64,000 bases of DNA from Ephemerocybe angulata (Eukaryota; Basidiomycota; Agaricomycetes; Agaricales; Psathyrellaceae), in contig JAACJK010000007.1 in the NCBI GenBank assembly GCA_013368325.1, positions 372,001 to 436,000 on the forward strand. Direction: 5' to 3'. Positions within the stretch are counted from its first letter, which is position 1, and each line of letters starts with the position of its first letter. Under the pieces are notes generated by a model. That model did not search any database. It was not told the origin of the DNA and saw only the letters and a program-made list of their open reading frames with translations. Shown here piece by piece: positions 45,168 to 56,241 of this stretch. The position numbers and the translations under genes are program-made.

Positions 45168-46924
45168 ATGGCACCGATTTTTCCTTGCCTACTTCCCGAA
45201 TCCCGCGTTTTCATCCTCCTCCATATCTGTGACATGTTGCGTTTCATCCTCGACATGTTGCGCTCCCGTTCCCCCAGTACGGTGGCTGCGTATGAAGACT
45301 ACTTCAGATACACCTCGGGACGCTGGCTACACGACGAACAACGCCAACAGCGTCTGCGTTACCAGCGATTCAACGTCGACGCTCTGAAGTGCATGGCGAT
45401 GAAAAGCGTCAAGGCTGATGGCGTCGACTCCATTTACAAGCTAGGCGAAGGCAGATGCAACAAAGCTTTCCGTGTTCAGCTGACAAATGGACGCCAGGTC
45501 ATTGCTCGTCTCCCGACGCCATTATCTGGACCACAGCACCTTGTCACGGCAAGCGAGGTTGCTACGATGCGATTCCTACGCGAGAGATTGGGGTTGAACC
45601 AAGTACCACGCATCTTGTCCTCGTCATCCAGAGCCTCAGAAACGCCTGTTGGAGCCGAATTCATCATCATGGATGTAGCCGACGGAATAGAGCTTCACAC
45701 AGTGTGGCCTCGAATGTCGATGAGACAGAAGATTCACTTGGTGCACCAGTGGTTCTCGTTCGAGTCCAAGATCATCGACGCATTTAGCGGTGGTGGCTAC
45801 GGCTCTTTGTATTATCGGAAGGACATACCCGTTCATCTCTCCCGCGACGTCTTCCTCAACGGGACCAAGGACGATGAATTCGTCCTTGGTCCCTGCACTC
45901 AGCAAGTCGGATATTGGGAAGACCGATATGGATCACCTACAGATATTGATCTTGACCGTGGCCCATGTATGTATGTTCGTCTGTTTCGTAGAATAACACC
46001 TAACACTTTTCAGGGGCAGACGTGTCGTCCTACCTCGCGTCGATTACCAACTGCGAACGCACTTGGATCGCCAAATATGCCAAGGCACCGGCTCCTAAAT
46101 TCGTTGCCCCCTGGGTCCCTCCCCCACATCTACAAATTCCCGAGGACCATATTGCCCTACTGAACGCATACGACAAAATCGCCAAGTACTTCATCCCGCG
46201 TGACGAGCGGCTTAATCGCCCCTGCTTCACTCTGCACGACTCGAACCCGGGTAACATTTTCCTGTCGCGAGAGGCCTTTGAGCGCGACGGCACTGTGGAA
46301 ATTTCGGCCGTCATCGATTGGCAACACACTGCGATCCTTCCACTCTATCTTACAGCCCGCATTCCACGGTTCATCAATAGCGCAGATCCTGCACCAGGCC
46401 AGAAGGAGGAAGACTTCGAGAAGGAACAAGCCTACTTACAGAAGGCGTATCACGCCCTATACTTCGAGACCAACAAGGACGTGGTGTGGGCCTCGGCGCT
46501 TGCATTGAACGGAAACGTTAACATGACCCAGCGGTTACCCAGGACTGCCCAATTATGCTGGGCCGGTGGATATCCCTATTTGAAGCGGCAGCTTGTTCGC
46601 ACCATGCTAGAATGGCAGCAGATTGCCGAATGGCAGCAGATTGACGGATCTGCTGTGGAATGCCCGATATCGTTTTCCGAGCAAGATGTGGCCCAAGTAC
46701 CAGAAGACGTACGTGCCTGGGAGATGATGGAGGACGCACGGTGGGACCTCGAAAAGCGTATCGGTGTAGAGGTTGATGGATGGGTCGAACCAGAGGACTT
46801 TGAACGTGCTTTACAGACCAATAACCGTCTTCGCGACGAATGGGAGACAAGCGTCAAGGTAGACAACGTAGGGGTGACTGACTCGGACATCGAAGGCGTA
46901 TGGCCCTTTGCAGGCAATAATTAA
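45168..46924 (+). CDS. Aim9-like phosphotransferase (APH/kinase-like fold)
   Basis: Model: join(45168..45966,46014..46924), 569 aa. Kinase-like features: the Gly-rich loop and Lys region (YKLGEGRCNKAFRVQLTNGR, QVIARLP), the hinge AEFIIMDVADGIELHTVWP, the catalytic loop CFTLHDSNPGNIFLS (H-D-x-N-x-x-N), and the metal-binding IDWQHTAILPLYL. This matches the fungal APH family that includes mitochondrial Aim9; substrate unknown. The N-terminus (MAPIFPCLLPESRVF then short hydrophobics) could be a mitochondrial targeting segment. An 18-bp tandem duplication near 46610-46645 repeats EWQQI. Confidence 0.85.
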
Positions 46925-47039
46925 TGTTATCTTTACCATCTAGTTTAATATGTACCGTGCTCCGTAGGCCATTCGCTGGAGGCTATACAAAAGTGGTTTC
47001 TCATTAATCGATTTAAGCTTTATATGATATTTTCCTTAT

Positions 47040-48037
47040 TCAATACATGAAATCAAGCTCTTCCTTAAACGCAGCCCTAACCGCCTCCGCAAACCTATCC
47101 CTCGACTCAAACAACGTGCTCAAATCATCCGAAGTAACCTTCACAATCGTCGTCCCACACGCCGCACAACTCAGCGTCAAAGGCATGTACCCCGAAGTAT
47201 ACTTCCTCGAATTATATATCCCGCAATGACTGTTCGGGCACGTAAACGCAGCCGTCGTAACAGCCCCGGACGCCGCCTTCGCTTTCACGACCACTTCGAG
47301 GATACGGGCGGCGGTCTCCCACCCCAAGGTCGCACCGACGTCTTGGAGCGAGGGCGAGGCGGGGGAGCCCCAGTGTTGGACGAGGTCGGTGTAGCCGTCG
47401 AGCAGCCATAGTGCTACGTTATATTCTTTCGCGAGGGTGACTTTTTCGAGCACGGGGAGCTTCACCGTGCTCAGCTTGTCAATTGCAGCTTTTCGTGCCT
47501 GGAAATACAAGGTTTGTGCAAGCCGTTGCAGGGAACGACATGGCTCGTGCGCACCTCGTCCATCGCCCACTGCGTCGCCAGCTTCAGAACACTGACCCAC
47601 CTATCCTTCGACATTTCTCTCTGCTGTATCTGCCTGTAAATTCACCCCTGTTAATCCACCTGCTCTCAATGCAGTCCAGGGCCAACTTGTGCGACGTACG
47701 GTGGGGGGTATAGAAGATCCAACAACGCCTCGAAATCCCGAGACGCGCAAAGGAGCTGGATGGGGTTGTCGTCCGCCTGGCCTTCCGCAGTGCCGTCAGC
47801 CTGCGGCAAACTGAACATGCTCTCGAAGACGCCCGAGAACTGAGAAAAGCCATGTCGTGGTACTCGGTACAGCTTATCCTCAACCTGTTCCCAAACCGTA
47901 AGCTGCGATCGATATCAAAACACAAGAGAAGAAGAACAGACCTTGAATGTGACGAGCTCATAATAATAGTTCCTTCCAGCACATGGCGGTGCGTCGTGCT
48001 CAACATGTTCGGCGGCATCAGAGGTAGAGGTATCCAT
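47040..48037 (-). CDS. BTB/POZ domain protein 4 (inverted paralogue)
   Basis: Model: complement(join(47040..47498,47555..47633,47700..47884,47942..48037)), 272 aa. The start MDTSTSDAAEHVEHDAPPCA precedes a BTB domain KLYRVPRHGFSQFSGVFESM, FSLPQADGTAE, FEALLDLLYPP, WVSVLKLATQWAMDE. The helical part has VLEKVTLAKEYNVALWLLDG and LGWETAARILEVV; the tail has Cys pairs FTCPNSHC and SCAACG. The third exon is 79 nt and all phases match the tandem trio at 38-42 kb, so this is a member of the same family, moved to the other strand and diverged. All splice sites and the frame are intact. Confidence 0.84.
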
Positions 48038-48610
48038 AGGGGCTAAGCAGAGGGAGCGCAAGTTGTAAGAGCAGGTTCAAAACGTGTCGGTATGGAAAGA
48101 TGATAAAGACCTTCACTTGAAATACAAAGTTCAAAATGCGGGCTCGCGATTACTTGGCTTGGCGGCGTCGGAACCGCGTCCAAGTTCAAGTCCAATTTTC
48201 CGTCGGCGGAAGGAGGTGGCTTGAACGATGGAACTAACTTGGGCCGCCGGCGCCATTCTGGTCGAACGAACCTAAGATTAGTTCCAAGGACAGAGCGAGA
48301 CCGGGCGCTCACTGTTATCGTGTCGTTCGACGATTGTCATAGGAGCGATGATACCCCTGGAGACATGGGTGTTTGAACCTAGTTTGAATTTGGGCGAGAA
48401 GGGGAGGCGATCGAATATGTCACGACCCCGCCGATCGACGACAAGTGCATTGCCCCGCTCATGGTGGCTGGCCAACACCACTTGTCGCCTGGACGCCAAC
48501 GACCTAGCGAAAATGGCAGCCTCCAACCAAGGTAGACCAACTGAACAAGAACATACGAAAATGTGGTGGCCATCCAACCTCCCAGAATACCCCAATACCC
48601 CTCGATCACC
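48038..48610. other. divergent promoter region BTB4 / GH71
   Basis: Non-coding between two divergent genes. An in-frame extension upstream of the GH71 ATG has no ATG of its own. Nothing else recognised. Confidence 0.45.
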
Positions 48611-50187
48611 ATGGTGTCGATCTTTCTCTATATGCTTGCCTCACTTTTGTTATCTCCCGCCTCGCTGATTGCCCAGCAGAATGTAGCAAACCCAGTCGTG
48701 GCCCACTTCATGGTAGGGAACACCTACCCATACACAAGAGCAGACTGGCGGCGGGGTGCGTTCCGATCCGATGCCAATAGAACCCTCCAGTCGATAATTA
48801 ACACGAGCAACCCAGATATAACCCTAGCCGCCTCGAAGGGCATCGACGGATTCGCGCTCAACATCGGGAGCGACCCGTGGCAGCTAGCCCGCGTAGCCGA
48901 CGCCTACGCAGCCGCCATCGGGACGACCTTCGCGCTCTTCCCCTCCTTCGACATGGGCAATCTTCCTTGCGCAAGGGAGCGGGACGGCGATATCCTGAGA
49001 ACCATGATCAACACATACTATGACCACAGCAACCAGATGTATTTCCACGGCGCGCCGTTGGTGTCGACCTTTGGGGGGCAACAGTGTCACTTTGGCCAGC
49101 CAACAATCAATGAAGGGTGGAGAAGGATACTGAAGACAGACTTGCCTGCAGTTCATTTTATAGCGTCCTTCTTCATGGATCCTGCGATCTATGGGAGCAT
49201 AGATTCTGCCAACGGAGCATTCAGTGTAAGATGTCGGTGTGTCTCTTTCACAGACGAGTTAATGACAAGAATTGTAGTGGGACTCGGCATGGCCGATGGG
49301 CGACTACGATATCGACGCCTCATACGACAACGAATATAGGCGGTACCTTAACGGCCGGACGTATATGGCCGGAGTTTCTCCTTGGTTCTTCACCGTGAGT
49401 GGTAGACCCAAAGACAAAGTTCGCGTTGCAAGTCTTGATATAAACCGCCATAGCATTACGGCCCAGACTCCTACAACAAGAACTTCATATTCAGGGCAGA
49501 CAACTGGCTCCTGGCAGAGAGATGGGAGATCCTGATAAGGGATCGCGAGCTTTTAGATATAGTACAGATCATCACCTGGAATGACTTTGGCGAGAGTCAC
49601 TACATGGGACCCATAGACGGAGCGCAGCCGAAGTCAGAGAGCTGGACAACAGGGTTCGATCACCAAGGTATGTCCACTGGTGCAAGGTGGCGCAGAAAAT
49701 CTAGCTGAAGTCGATGCTTTTGGGTAGGATGGCTTGACCTTCAGCACTATTATATCACTGCGTACAAGACAGGCAGTTACCCAGAGATAGAGAGAGACAG
49801 AATCTTCCTCTGGGGTCGCTTGTATCCCGCCGCCGCATCGTCGCCAGATCCCCTAGACAGGCCGCAGAACTTCAACTACGTATGTTGATTTCACATAACG
49901 CCCACTGCCCAGCTAAATCGTTGCCCTAGACGGAGGACTTTGTCTGGGGAGTAGTCCTGTTGACCGAGGAGGCAAGGTTGGATCTATCATGCGGAGACAA
50001 CTGGTTGTCGGTGGACCTCCCACGCGGCCACTCGAAGGTGAACCTTCCATTAACAGGCGACTGTAGCGTAACGAGTTCGTTGACGAGAGGAGGGTCCCGA
50101 GTTTTGAGATTTGCGCCGCAGGGGTATAGCTTCTCCACGAGCCCGCCAATGTATAACTTCAACGCCATTGTTGCGGCCTCTCCGTAG
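48611..50187 (+). CDS. Secreted GH71 alpha-1,3-glucanase
   Basis: Model: join(48611..49225,49278..49394,49454..49667,49728..49879,49930..50187), 451 aa. A signal peptide (MVSIFLYMLASLLLSPASLI) is followed by VVAHFMVGNTYPYTRADWRR, the typical start of GH71 mutanases, then GIDGFALNIGSDPWQ, FALFPSFDMG, SFFMDPAIYGS, MAGVSPWFFT|HYGPDSYNKN and IITWNDFGESHYMGPIDG. The enzyme hydrolyses alpha-1,3-glucan, a wall polymer of many fungi, so likely roles are wall remodelling or mycoparasitic/saprotrophic digestion. The C-terminal part (TEDFVWGVVLLTEEARLDLS) is a beta-rich accessory region. Intron phases are consistent throughout. Confidence 0.92.
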
Positions 50188-50501
50188 TCTTTGGCCAGCC
50201 TTGTCGCGTTCGTTTTGGGTCCATCCATCATGTATTGCACTTGGTTTTGATGCGTGGATTCATTTGTTTCCTTTTGACTAGACTTCTGAGATGTCGTCGA
50301 ACGTAGAGCTTCGCATTTTAGAGGATGTCATCGATGAAGGTCATGGAGAAAGGCAAGAACCGGTCACTTTCATCGCCAAACAATTTTGATCGCAAAATAG
50401 GGGCACGAGTGTGAGAGAGTTCGACGCGTCCGAATTCTCTCGACGCGACTTGGACCTGTACCACCACTTCCACGACAAGATTCCTCTGTTAAAGGCTCAT
50501 A
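50188..50501. other. intergenic
   Basis: GH71 3' flank and RAD17 promoter; nothing recognised. Confidence 0.4.
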
Positions 50502-53075
50502 ATGCCTCCAAAGTCGTCGTCACAGCCTGCAAAGAAGCTCAAGTCCCAGAGCAAGATCAGTGTCGTCAAATTGGGGGCCTCACAGCCCTTAGCCGCAACG
50601 AAGCGGAAATTCGACCCTCTATCTGCTGTGCGTGTTTGAGTAGGAGGAGAAGGTTTACACTGGTCTATATCTAACAGTAAACACGTACAGTTCTCGAACC
50701 CTGCTCCTCAGACCAAGGCGAAGGACCGAAGTGGTCGAGAGAACTCGCCGCTCCTGGTGCCAGACTTTGCGAACACCAATGGCGCCAAACGCCCACTGCG
50801 ACGCGTTGCAAGCAAGAAAGGGAAGGAGAAGGCGCCAATAGGTACATCTGACCTCACCTTTGCCCTTGAATTGTCGAATTAACCGGACGACTAGACGACC
50901 GCATGTGGGTAGACATTCACGAGCCGACAACCGAAGCCGAGCTGGCTGTCCACGTCCGCAAGGTCGACGATGTCCGGAGATGGCTGAACGAGGCCTTCGA
51001 AGGCGGGCCATCCGGAAAGCTAAAAAAGTACAGGGTGCGTGCAAGACCCAACTCTCGCGCCGTCCGGGAACACTCACAGCGTGTCTCACTCAGAGAATAC
51101 TGGCAATGACCGGTCCCGCAGGAACGGGCAAAACCTCAACCCTCCGCGTCCTAGCTAAAGAGCTCGACTTTGAAATCATCGAATGGAAGAACTCGATAGG
51201 CGAAGTCACTTCGACCAGAAACTTCCCGTCCAGCTCGAACGCCTATGCGTCCACAAGCTCAAGCGCCCACTTCTCCCCACCCCGAGACTACGACGAAGAC
51301 GCCGAGTCGCAATTCACAAAATTCAGCACCTTCTTCACCCGCGCAGCGTCATGCCGAAACCTCTTCTCCCACCAAACCACCTCCGCCAGCACCACGGCGC
51401 AAAAGCAGATCATCCTCCTCGAAGACCTTCCCAACATCCTACACCCAAAAACGCAGGAAGAGTTTCACGCGTGCCTGAAAGGCCTCACGGAGTCGCCTGT
51501 GGGAGACCCGCCAATCCCTGTGGTCATAGTCATCAGCGACGCCGGTATCCGGGGCGAGGCGCGGGACGAGCGCATCGCGGGCGGGGGCGGCTGGGGACGG
51601 GGCAAGGAGGAGGTTCTGGACGTCCGCAGCGTCGTCTCGCGAGACCTCCTCAACGGTCCCTACGTAACCCAAATCCCGTGCGTATATCTCCCCAATATCC
51701 CCCTCCACCCCTCTCCTCCTATTCCGAAATGCTGATGAAAGTGCAGCTTCAACCCTATAGCGCCTACATTAATGAAGAAGGCGCTACAGAGCATGGTAAC
51801 AAAACACTTTTCCTCCCCCGCAGTTGACCTGCCCGCCCCGTCGAAACAGGTCCTGGACGTGATCGTCGAGTCCTCGAACGGCGACATCCGGAGCGCCATA
51901 AACACGCTCGAGTTCGCGTGCACGGTGGAGCTGCCGAGCAAGAAGCGTCGCGGGGGCGGAGAAGGCGGGACGACGATCGTGCTCGAGGCCGTTACCCGCC
52001 GTGAGTCCAGCCTGGCGCTGTTCCACCTCATTGGGAAGGTCCTGTACAATAAACGTGGGTTCTCTTTTACTACTCGTTTGTAGAATGAGAGGTCTGAAGG
52101 GTGTCTGCGCAGGGAAGGGAGACCCGTCGAATTCGTCTGCTACGGCGAAGGATATGCAAAAGGAGCGTGATTTAGACGCGCGATTGAAAGACCCTCCGAA
52201 ATTACCTGCTCATTTGTCCGAGCATGACCGTCGAGCGAGTCGTGTAGATGTTGACGTACGGCTTCCCCCTCGCTTTCACTTTCTCGTTCGTGCTGACTTG
52301 ATTTGTTCTGAGTAGACAATCTACGCCGACTCCCCCATCGACTCCTCCCTCTTCTCATTATACCTCCACCAAAACTACACGCAATTCTGCAACGAAGTTG
52401 ACGAGGTCGAAGGGGTCGCCGACTGGCTGAGCTGGGTGGACTCCAGCGGTGGAGAAGCCGTACGTCTACCTTCCTTCCCTCCTCCCTCTAATATCTAATC
52501 TTGTGGCATAATCTCGACAGTGGTACCAAGCGAATCCCCACCAATTCCACCTCCTCACCCTCGGAACGCTGCACTCTCTCCCCTCGCCCGTACAGCGGCG
52601 CTCCCAAAAGGTCTTCAAGCCCGAGTACTTCGAGGTCTTCCGCAAAGAGAAAGAAGCGCGCGACGCCGTACGCCTCACCCGGGACTGGGTCGTCGACGAG
52701 GACGTGAAACAGGTACGGCGTTTCACCACTTTCGTCTCCGTTTATAATGAGATTAAACAAGTGGCATTCCTTTAGAACATCGGTGCCAGACGCACGGGGG
52801 CATGGCCCGCGCAGGATGTCATCCTTGAGCTCGGCGCCGTGCTGCGGTGCAAAGAGAAGGCCGGGGCGAAGCCTCCGCGCGCACATCGGATGTTCTCCAG
52901 CCTCCCCTTCGTCCACGGCGAGTCTGGTGGAGGAGGCTCGCAGTTGGCCGAAGGTGACGACGGGGGCGAGGCGCCTATCCTCGAAGGGGAAGAGGAGGAC
53001 GAGGACGAGGAGAGGCTGCGGCTTGAGAAGGATGGGGGCTGGTTGGAGGACGACGATATCGAGGACGATTTCTAG
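50502..53075 (+). CDS. RAD17: Checkpoint clamp loader Rad17 (Rad24 homologue)
   Basis: Exons begin 50502..50627, 50691..50841, 50895..51034, 51094..51677 and 51747 onward; several more run to the stop at 53075. The start MPPKSSSQPAKKLKSQSK is basic. The AAA+ core contains WVDIHEPTTEAELAVHVRKV, Walker A MTGPAGTGKTSTLRVLAKEL, Walker-B-like QIILLEDLPNI, VVIVISDAG, and the conserved FNPIAPTLMKKALQSMV and NGDIRSAINTLEFA. The acidic C-terminus ends WLEDDDIEDDF. Rad17 with Rfc2-5 loads the 9-1-1 clamp at damaged DNA and activates the ATR-type checkpoint. Convergent with the Whi5-like gene. Confidence 0.93.
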
Positions 53076-53317
53076 GCTTCTGCCATTTAGTTTCTTCCTT
53101 CAGAAGCGTATACCCTGACAATCTAGGCTTCTCCCGCTCCCGTTGACTCTACCGGTGTAAAATTACGACTAACGCCGCTTGCTACGTACACAGCGCATAG
53201 GTTGTAGCCAGACTAATACATTTAAACATTAGAGACGGGCATGAGGATAGTGATACAGATTTTAGGATTATTTCATACAATATATAGCACAGTCGTACAT
53301 GAGGTACCGTGGCAGGG

Positions 53318-54355
53318 TCATACCTGAGCCTGGGCATGCTGGCCAAGGTTCGACGGGGCCGGGCCTGCGGTCGGGGCACGCAGCTGGCTCGTCCGTGGGC
53401 TAGCGCTGTGGGTCGACCAGAACGAGTCATAGGTCATCCCCGCAGACGAAAAGTGGAACGGGTCTTTATTGAGGAACGGTGCGGGGGTGGGTTTTGGTGT
53501 CGATGCCGCGGACGCGGCGGGGTGGGATTTCTGCACGCGGGAGCGTTTGGAGGGCGAGGTGGGCGAGGGGAGGGTTGGGGGCAGAGGTGGGGGCTGTTCG
53601 GTGCTGGAGGCGAACTGGGGTGGGGGGCCGGAGGAGGGGCGGAGGGTGGCTGGGCTTTGGAGAGCTGGGGATGGCCGCTGTGGTGATTTCGGGGTTGGGA
53701 GTAATGGTGTGTGGCCGGTGTCGGGGCCTGGGGTGGACATGGGACCAGGGGTCGGGGTGGTGGAGGGTGGTAGCATCTGGCCCGTGCCCGGGCCTGGTAC
53801 TGGGGTGTTCCGCCCGGAGCTCGCTGTTGTGAAAGAGCTCATCGTCGTTGCTCGGTTCAGAAAGTCAGAGTAGGTGAGCGAGCCTGTTCCCATTCCTGTG
53901 CTACTTGCGAAGGAGGAGGTGGCCGTCCGGGAAATAAATGATAACGATGATTGAGGATTTGATGGAGGGGGGTACGGCGCCTGTTCTGGCTGGGTGGTCG
54001 TCACGACGACGATCCGGGGCTGAACGGGTTTGGGAAACTTTTGGTGCGAGTGGTGGAAGTAGAGGTTCTCAACCTCGTTGAGACTTTGTTTTTGCTGGGG
54101 TGCCGGGTCAGCACTTTCCACACAGATGATCTGCGCACGACGCACCCAGCCGTGCTCGACCTTTAGTCGGGCGTATTGCAGCCGCATCTGCAGTTGTCTG
54201 CATAGCTATAGTCACGATATGTTCAGTCAGAGGGTGATCCTGGGCAGTGTTTGGGATGTACTGACATGATGCGCTTTGGCTCGCTCTATCGTTGGTTTTC
54301 GTTTTCGATCTCCATCCTGTGCTTGGGAGATGGCTGGGGTCGCTGTACCGACCAT
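53318..54355 (-). CDS. Whi5/Nrm1-like proline-rich transcriptional repressor (putative)
   Basis: Model: complement(join(53318..54205,54266..54355)), 325 aa. The start is MVGTATPAISQAQDGDRKRK. The intron join gives RAKAHHLCRQLQMRLQYARL then KVEHGWVRRAQ, resembling the short GTB/Whi5 motif (L-x-x-R-L-x-x-A-x-x-K-V) that binds SBF/MBF in yeast Whi5 and Nrm1. The rest is disordered and rich in Pro, Ser and Thr, with many SP/TP sites suited to CDK control. The C-terminal block GMTYDSFWSTHSASPR may be a second conserved motif. The assignment rests on one short motif. Its start region is divergent from BNA1 (291 bp). Confidence 0.6.
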
Positions 54356-54646
54356 TTCGACTTTTAAGAGGGTCGCGTGTGGCCTTCTGAGGGCAGATTT
54401 GGACCTCGTTGCTGGGGTGGTTGGGAGCAAAGGTTCGACGCCCCGATCGGGCGTGTGGCATTTAATCACGTGGGATGAGAGATCGGTCACATGAGGTCAC
54501 GTTATAACTCACCGGGAAGGGTCCGCCGCTCCGGCCGGGGGCCCAGTCTGCCTCCTGCTCTGTCAGCCGCCATCCTCTACCTGGTGCTTCTCGAATCTAA
54601 TGGCTTTCAACCTCACATATCACTGCTTGGATCCTGTGCAAGACAA

Positions 54647-55332
54647 ATGCCTCTTCCACCCCCGTTGAACTTTACAAAATGGCTCGAGGATAAGGGCCAT
54701 CTACTGCAACCGCCAGTCAACAACTTTTGCTTGTATAGCGGCGAGGACTTCACCGTCATGGTTGTTGGGGGTCCCAACGAGAGGAACGATTATCACTGGA
54801 ATGAAACAGAGGTGTGTAAGAATGCCCTCTATCCGACTGACTCTTACTTATATCTCAACAGGAATGGTTCTACCAATACAAGGGTAACATGCTTCTCCGA
54901 GTAGTGGACGACGGCAAGTTCAGAGATATCCATATCAACGAGGGAGATATGTTCCTCCTACCAGGCGAATACCATTTCCCGTGACTCCCCCCACGACCCA
55001 AGACTTATCTATGATCAAAAGGGAACACCCCTCATAACCCTGTCCGCTTTGCGAATACCATTGGTATCGTGATCGAGCGTGTTCGACCAGCGGAGGCTAT
55101 CGGTGCGCAGTTCCCAATTCCACTTGCGCAGTTCCCGTTCTAAAGACTTTATGTAGACCGATTAAGGTGGTACTGCCCCTCACCGACGCACTCCGAGCCG
55201 ACCGTCATCTACGAAGAGTCCTTCCATTGCACCGATCTCGGGACACAGCTGAAGCCTGTCATCCAGAAGTGGCAGTCAGACGAGAAGATCAGGACGTGCA
55301 AGAGCTGCGGGACTGTCGCTCCTCCCAAATAA
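54647..55332 (+). CDS. BNA1: 3-hydroxyanthranilate 3,4-dioxygenase
   Basis: Model: join(54647..54811,54862..54964,55022..55102,55157..55332), 174 aa. Cupin fold with iron ligands His50 (NDYHWNETE), Glu56 ([14 protein letters not shown]) and His94 ([20 protein letters not shown]). The C-terminal CKSCG has a CxxC pair like the small metal site of related enzymes. It opens 3-hydroxyanthranilate in the kynurenine route to quinolinate and NAD+. The second intron is odd: the frame demands a donor GCGAAT instead of GT (54965), with acceptor AAAAG at 55021. The length equals the usual fungal enzyme. ATG 54647 gives the expected [14 protein letters not shown]. Confidence 0.93.
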
Positions 55333-56042
55333 ACCAAGCACACCAATGCACTATTTATCAGTTTTATGCAATATCATGCAATTGTCGAGTCTCCTTTGAA
55401 AGGGGCCAATATCGTCTTTCTATCACCCCTCTCCTACATCTCCGTCCTGTCGCATATGCGTTCGAAGCTAATCGCGACTTAGCGCGTCATCAGGTTGCGC
55501 AATCTATTTCCGTCATCTACAGTCATCCGCCCTCTTTCTGAATCTCTATCGCCCTGACCGCTATCTACACCGCAATCACAGCCTAGAGCACGCACAAGCA
55601 CAGCCGCCAGAATAGTTTCGATCCTAACGCTGGTGAAGCCGCCCCATGCCGCCCCCCTCAAGTAGCAAGAACTCCAACCACTGACGATCTAAGAGCGGCA
55701 GAGCAGAGCGAGCGATGATCCGGGCGCTTAATCTTAATCGCTCCCTTCAATACACAGCAAATCAGCCATGTGGCGCCTGTCCACCGCCTCCACTGATTCT
55801 GATGAAGTCGCGATCGGTCGGTCCACCCACCCACGCACATCCCAGTGCATAATCCCCTATCTTTTGCTATTCGATTCTACTATTCTGCTATGTCGAAAGG
55901 CCTAAATCGCGCATACCAGCACGCGGCACCATCCGCACCCCGAGCAGCGGCGTCAGCAGGCCACTGCCCCCACCGTCATTCCGACTCACACAAGCTCACA
56001 CATCGGTCACGCGCACGCTGTTCGTGCATACCCCCTGCCTCC

Positions 56043-56079
56043 GAAACTTCGAATGAACATTCGGAACGAACGTTTGAAC
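56043..56079 (+). promoter_or_regulatory. Heat-shock-element-like GAA/TTC array
   Basis: Alternating GAA and TTC triplets (GAAACTTCGAATGAACATTC, then GGAACGAAC) sit about 50 bp upstream of the TATA box. GAA-nn-TTC spacing occurs once perfectly, with near-matches on both sides. Consistent with Hsf1 control. Confidence 0.4.
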
Positions 56080-56126
56080 GCCGGTCTCCCATGGTCTTTC
56101 TTTGTGCCCCTGAGGCTCCCGTCGTC

Positions 56127-56134
56127 TATAAAAA
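56127..56134 (+). promoter_or_regulatory. TATA box of SYGSSN gene A
   Basis: TATAAAAA 108 nt upstream of the ATG; the paralogue B has TATAAAA at almost the same distance. Confidence 0.6.
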
Positions 56135-56241
56135 GGCTAGGTCGCATTGGCTTCCAGGCATCATCCTGAGAGGAGTCCCACTTCCATTCACCAAATACCT
56201 TACCCAAACTACCCTTTTTCCCCCTCATATACTCAAGCAAC

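Larger units (their letters stand above)
55333..56241. other. intergenic, promoter of SYGSSN gene A
   Basis: Contains GGGCGCTTAA (55722), a dense GAA/TTC array (56043-56079) and a TATA box (56127). A 139-codon frame (55845-56264) overlaps the gene start out of frame and is not called. Confidence 0.5.

Noticed and set aside
47212..47411. Frames on both strands within BTB gene 4
   Set aside because: Shadows of the last exon of the BTB gene, which has clear homology and intact splice sites.
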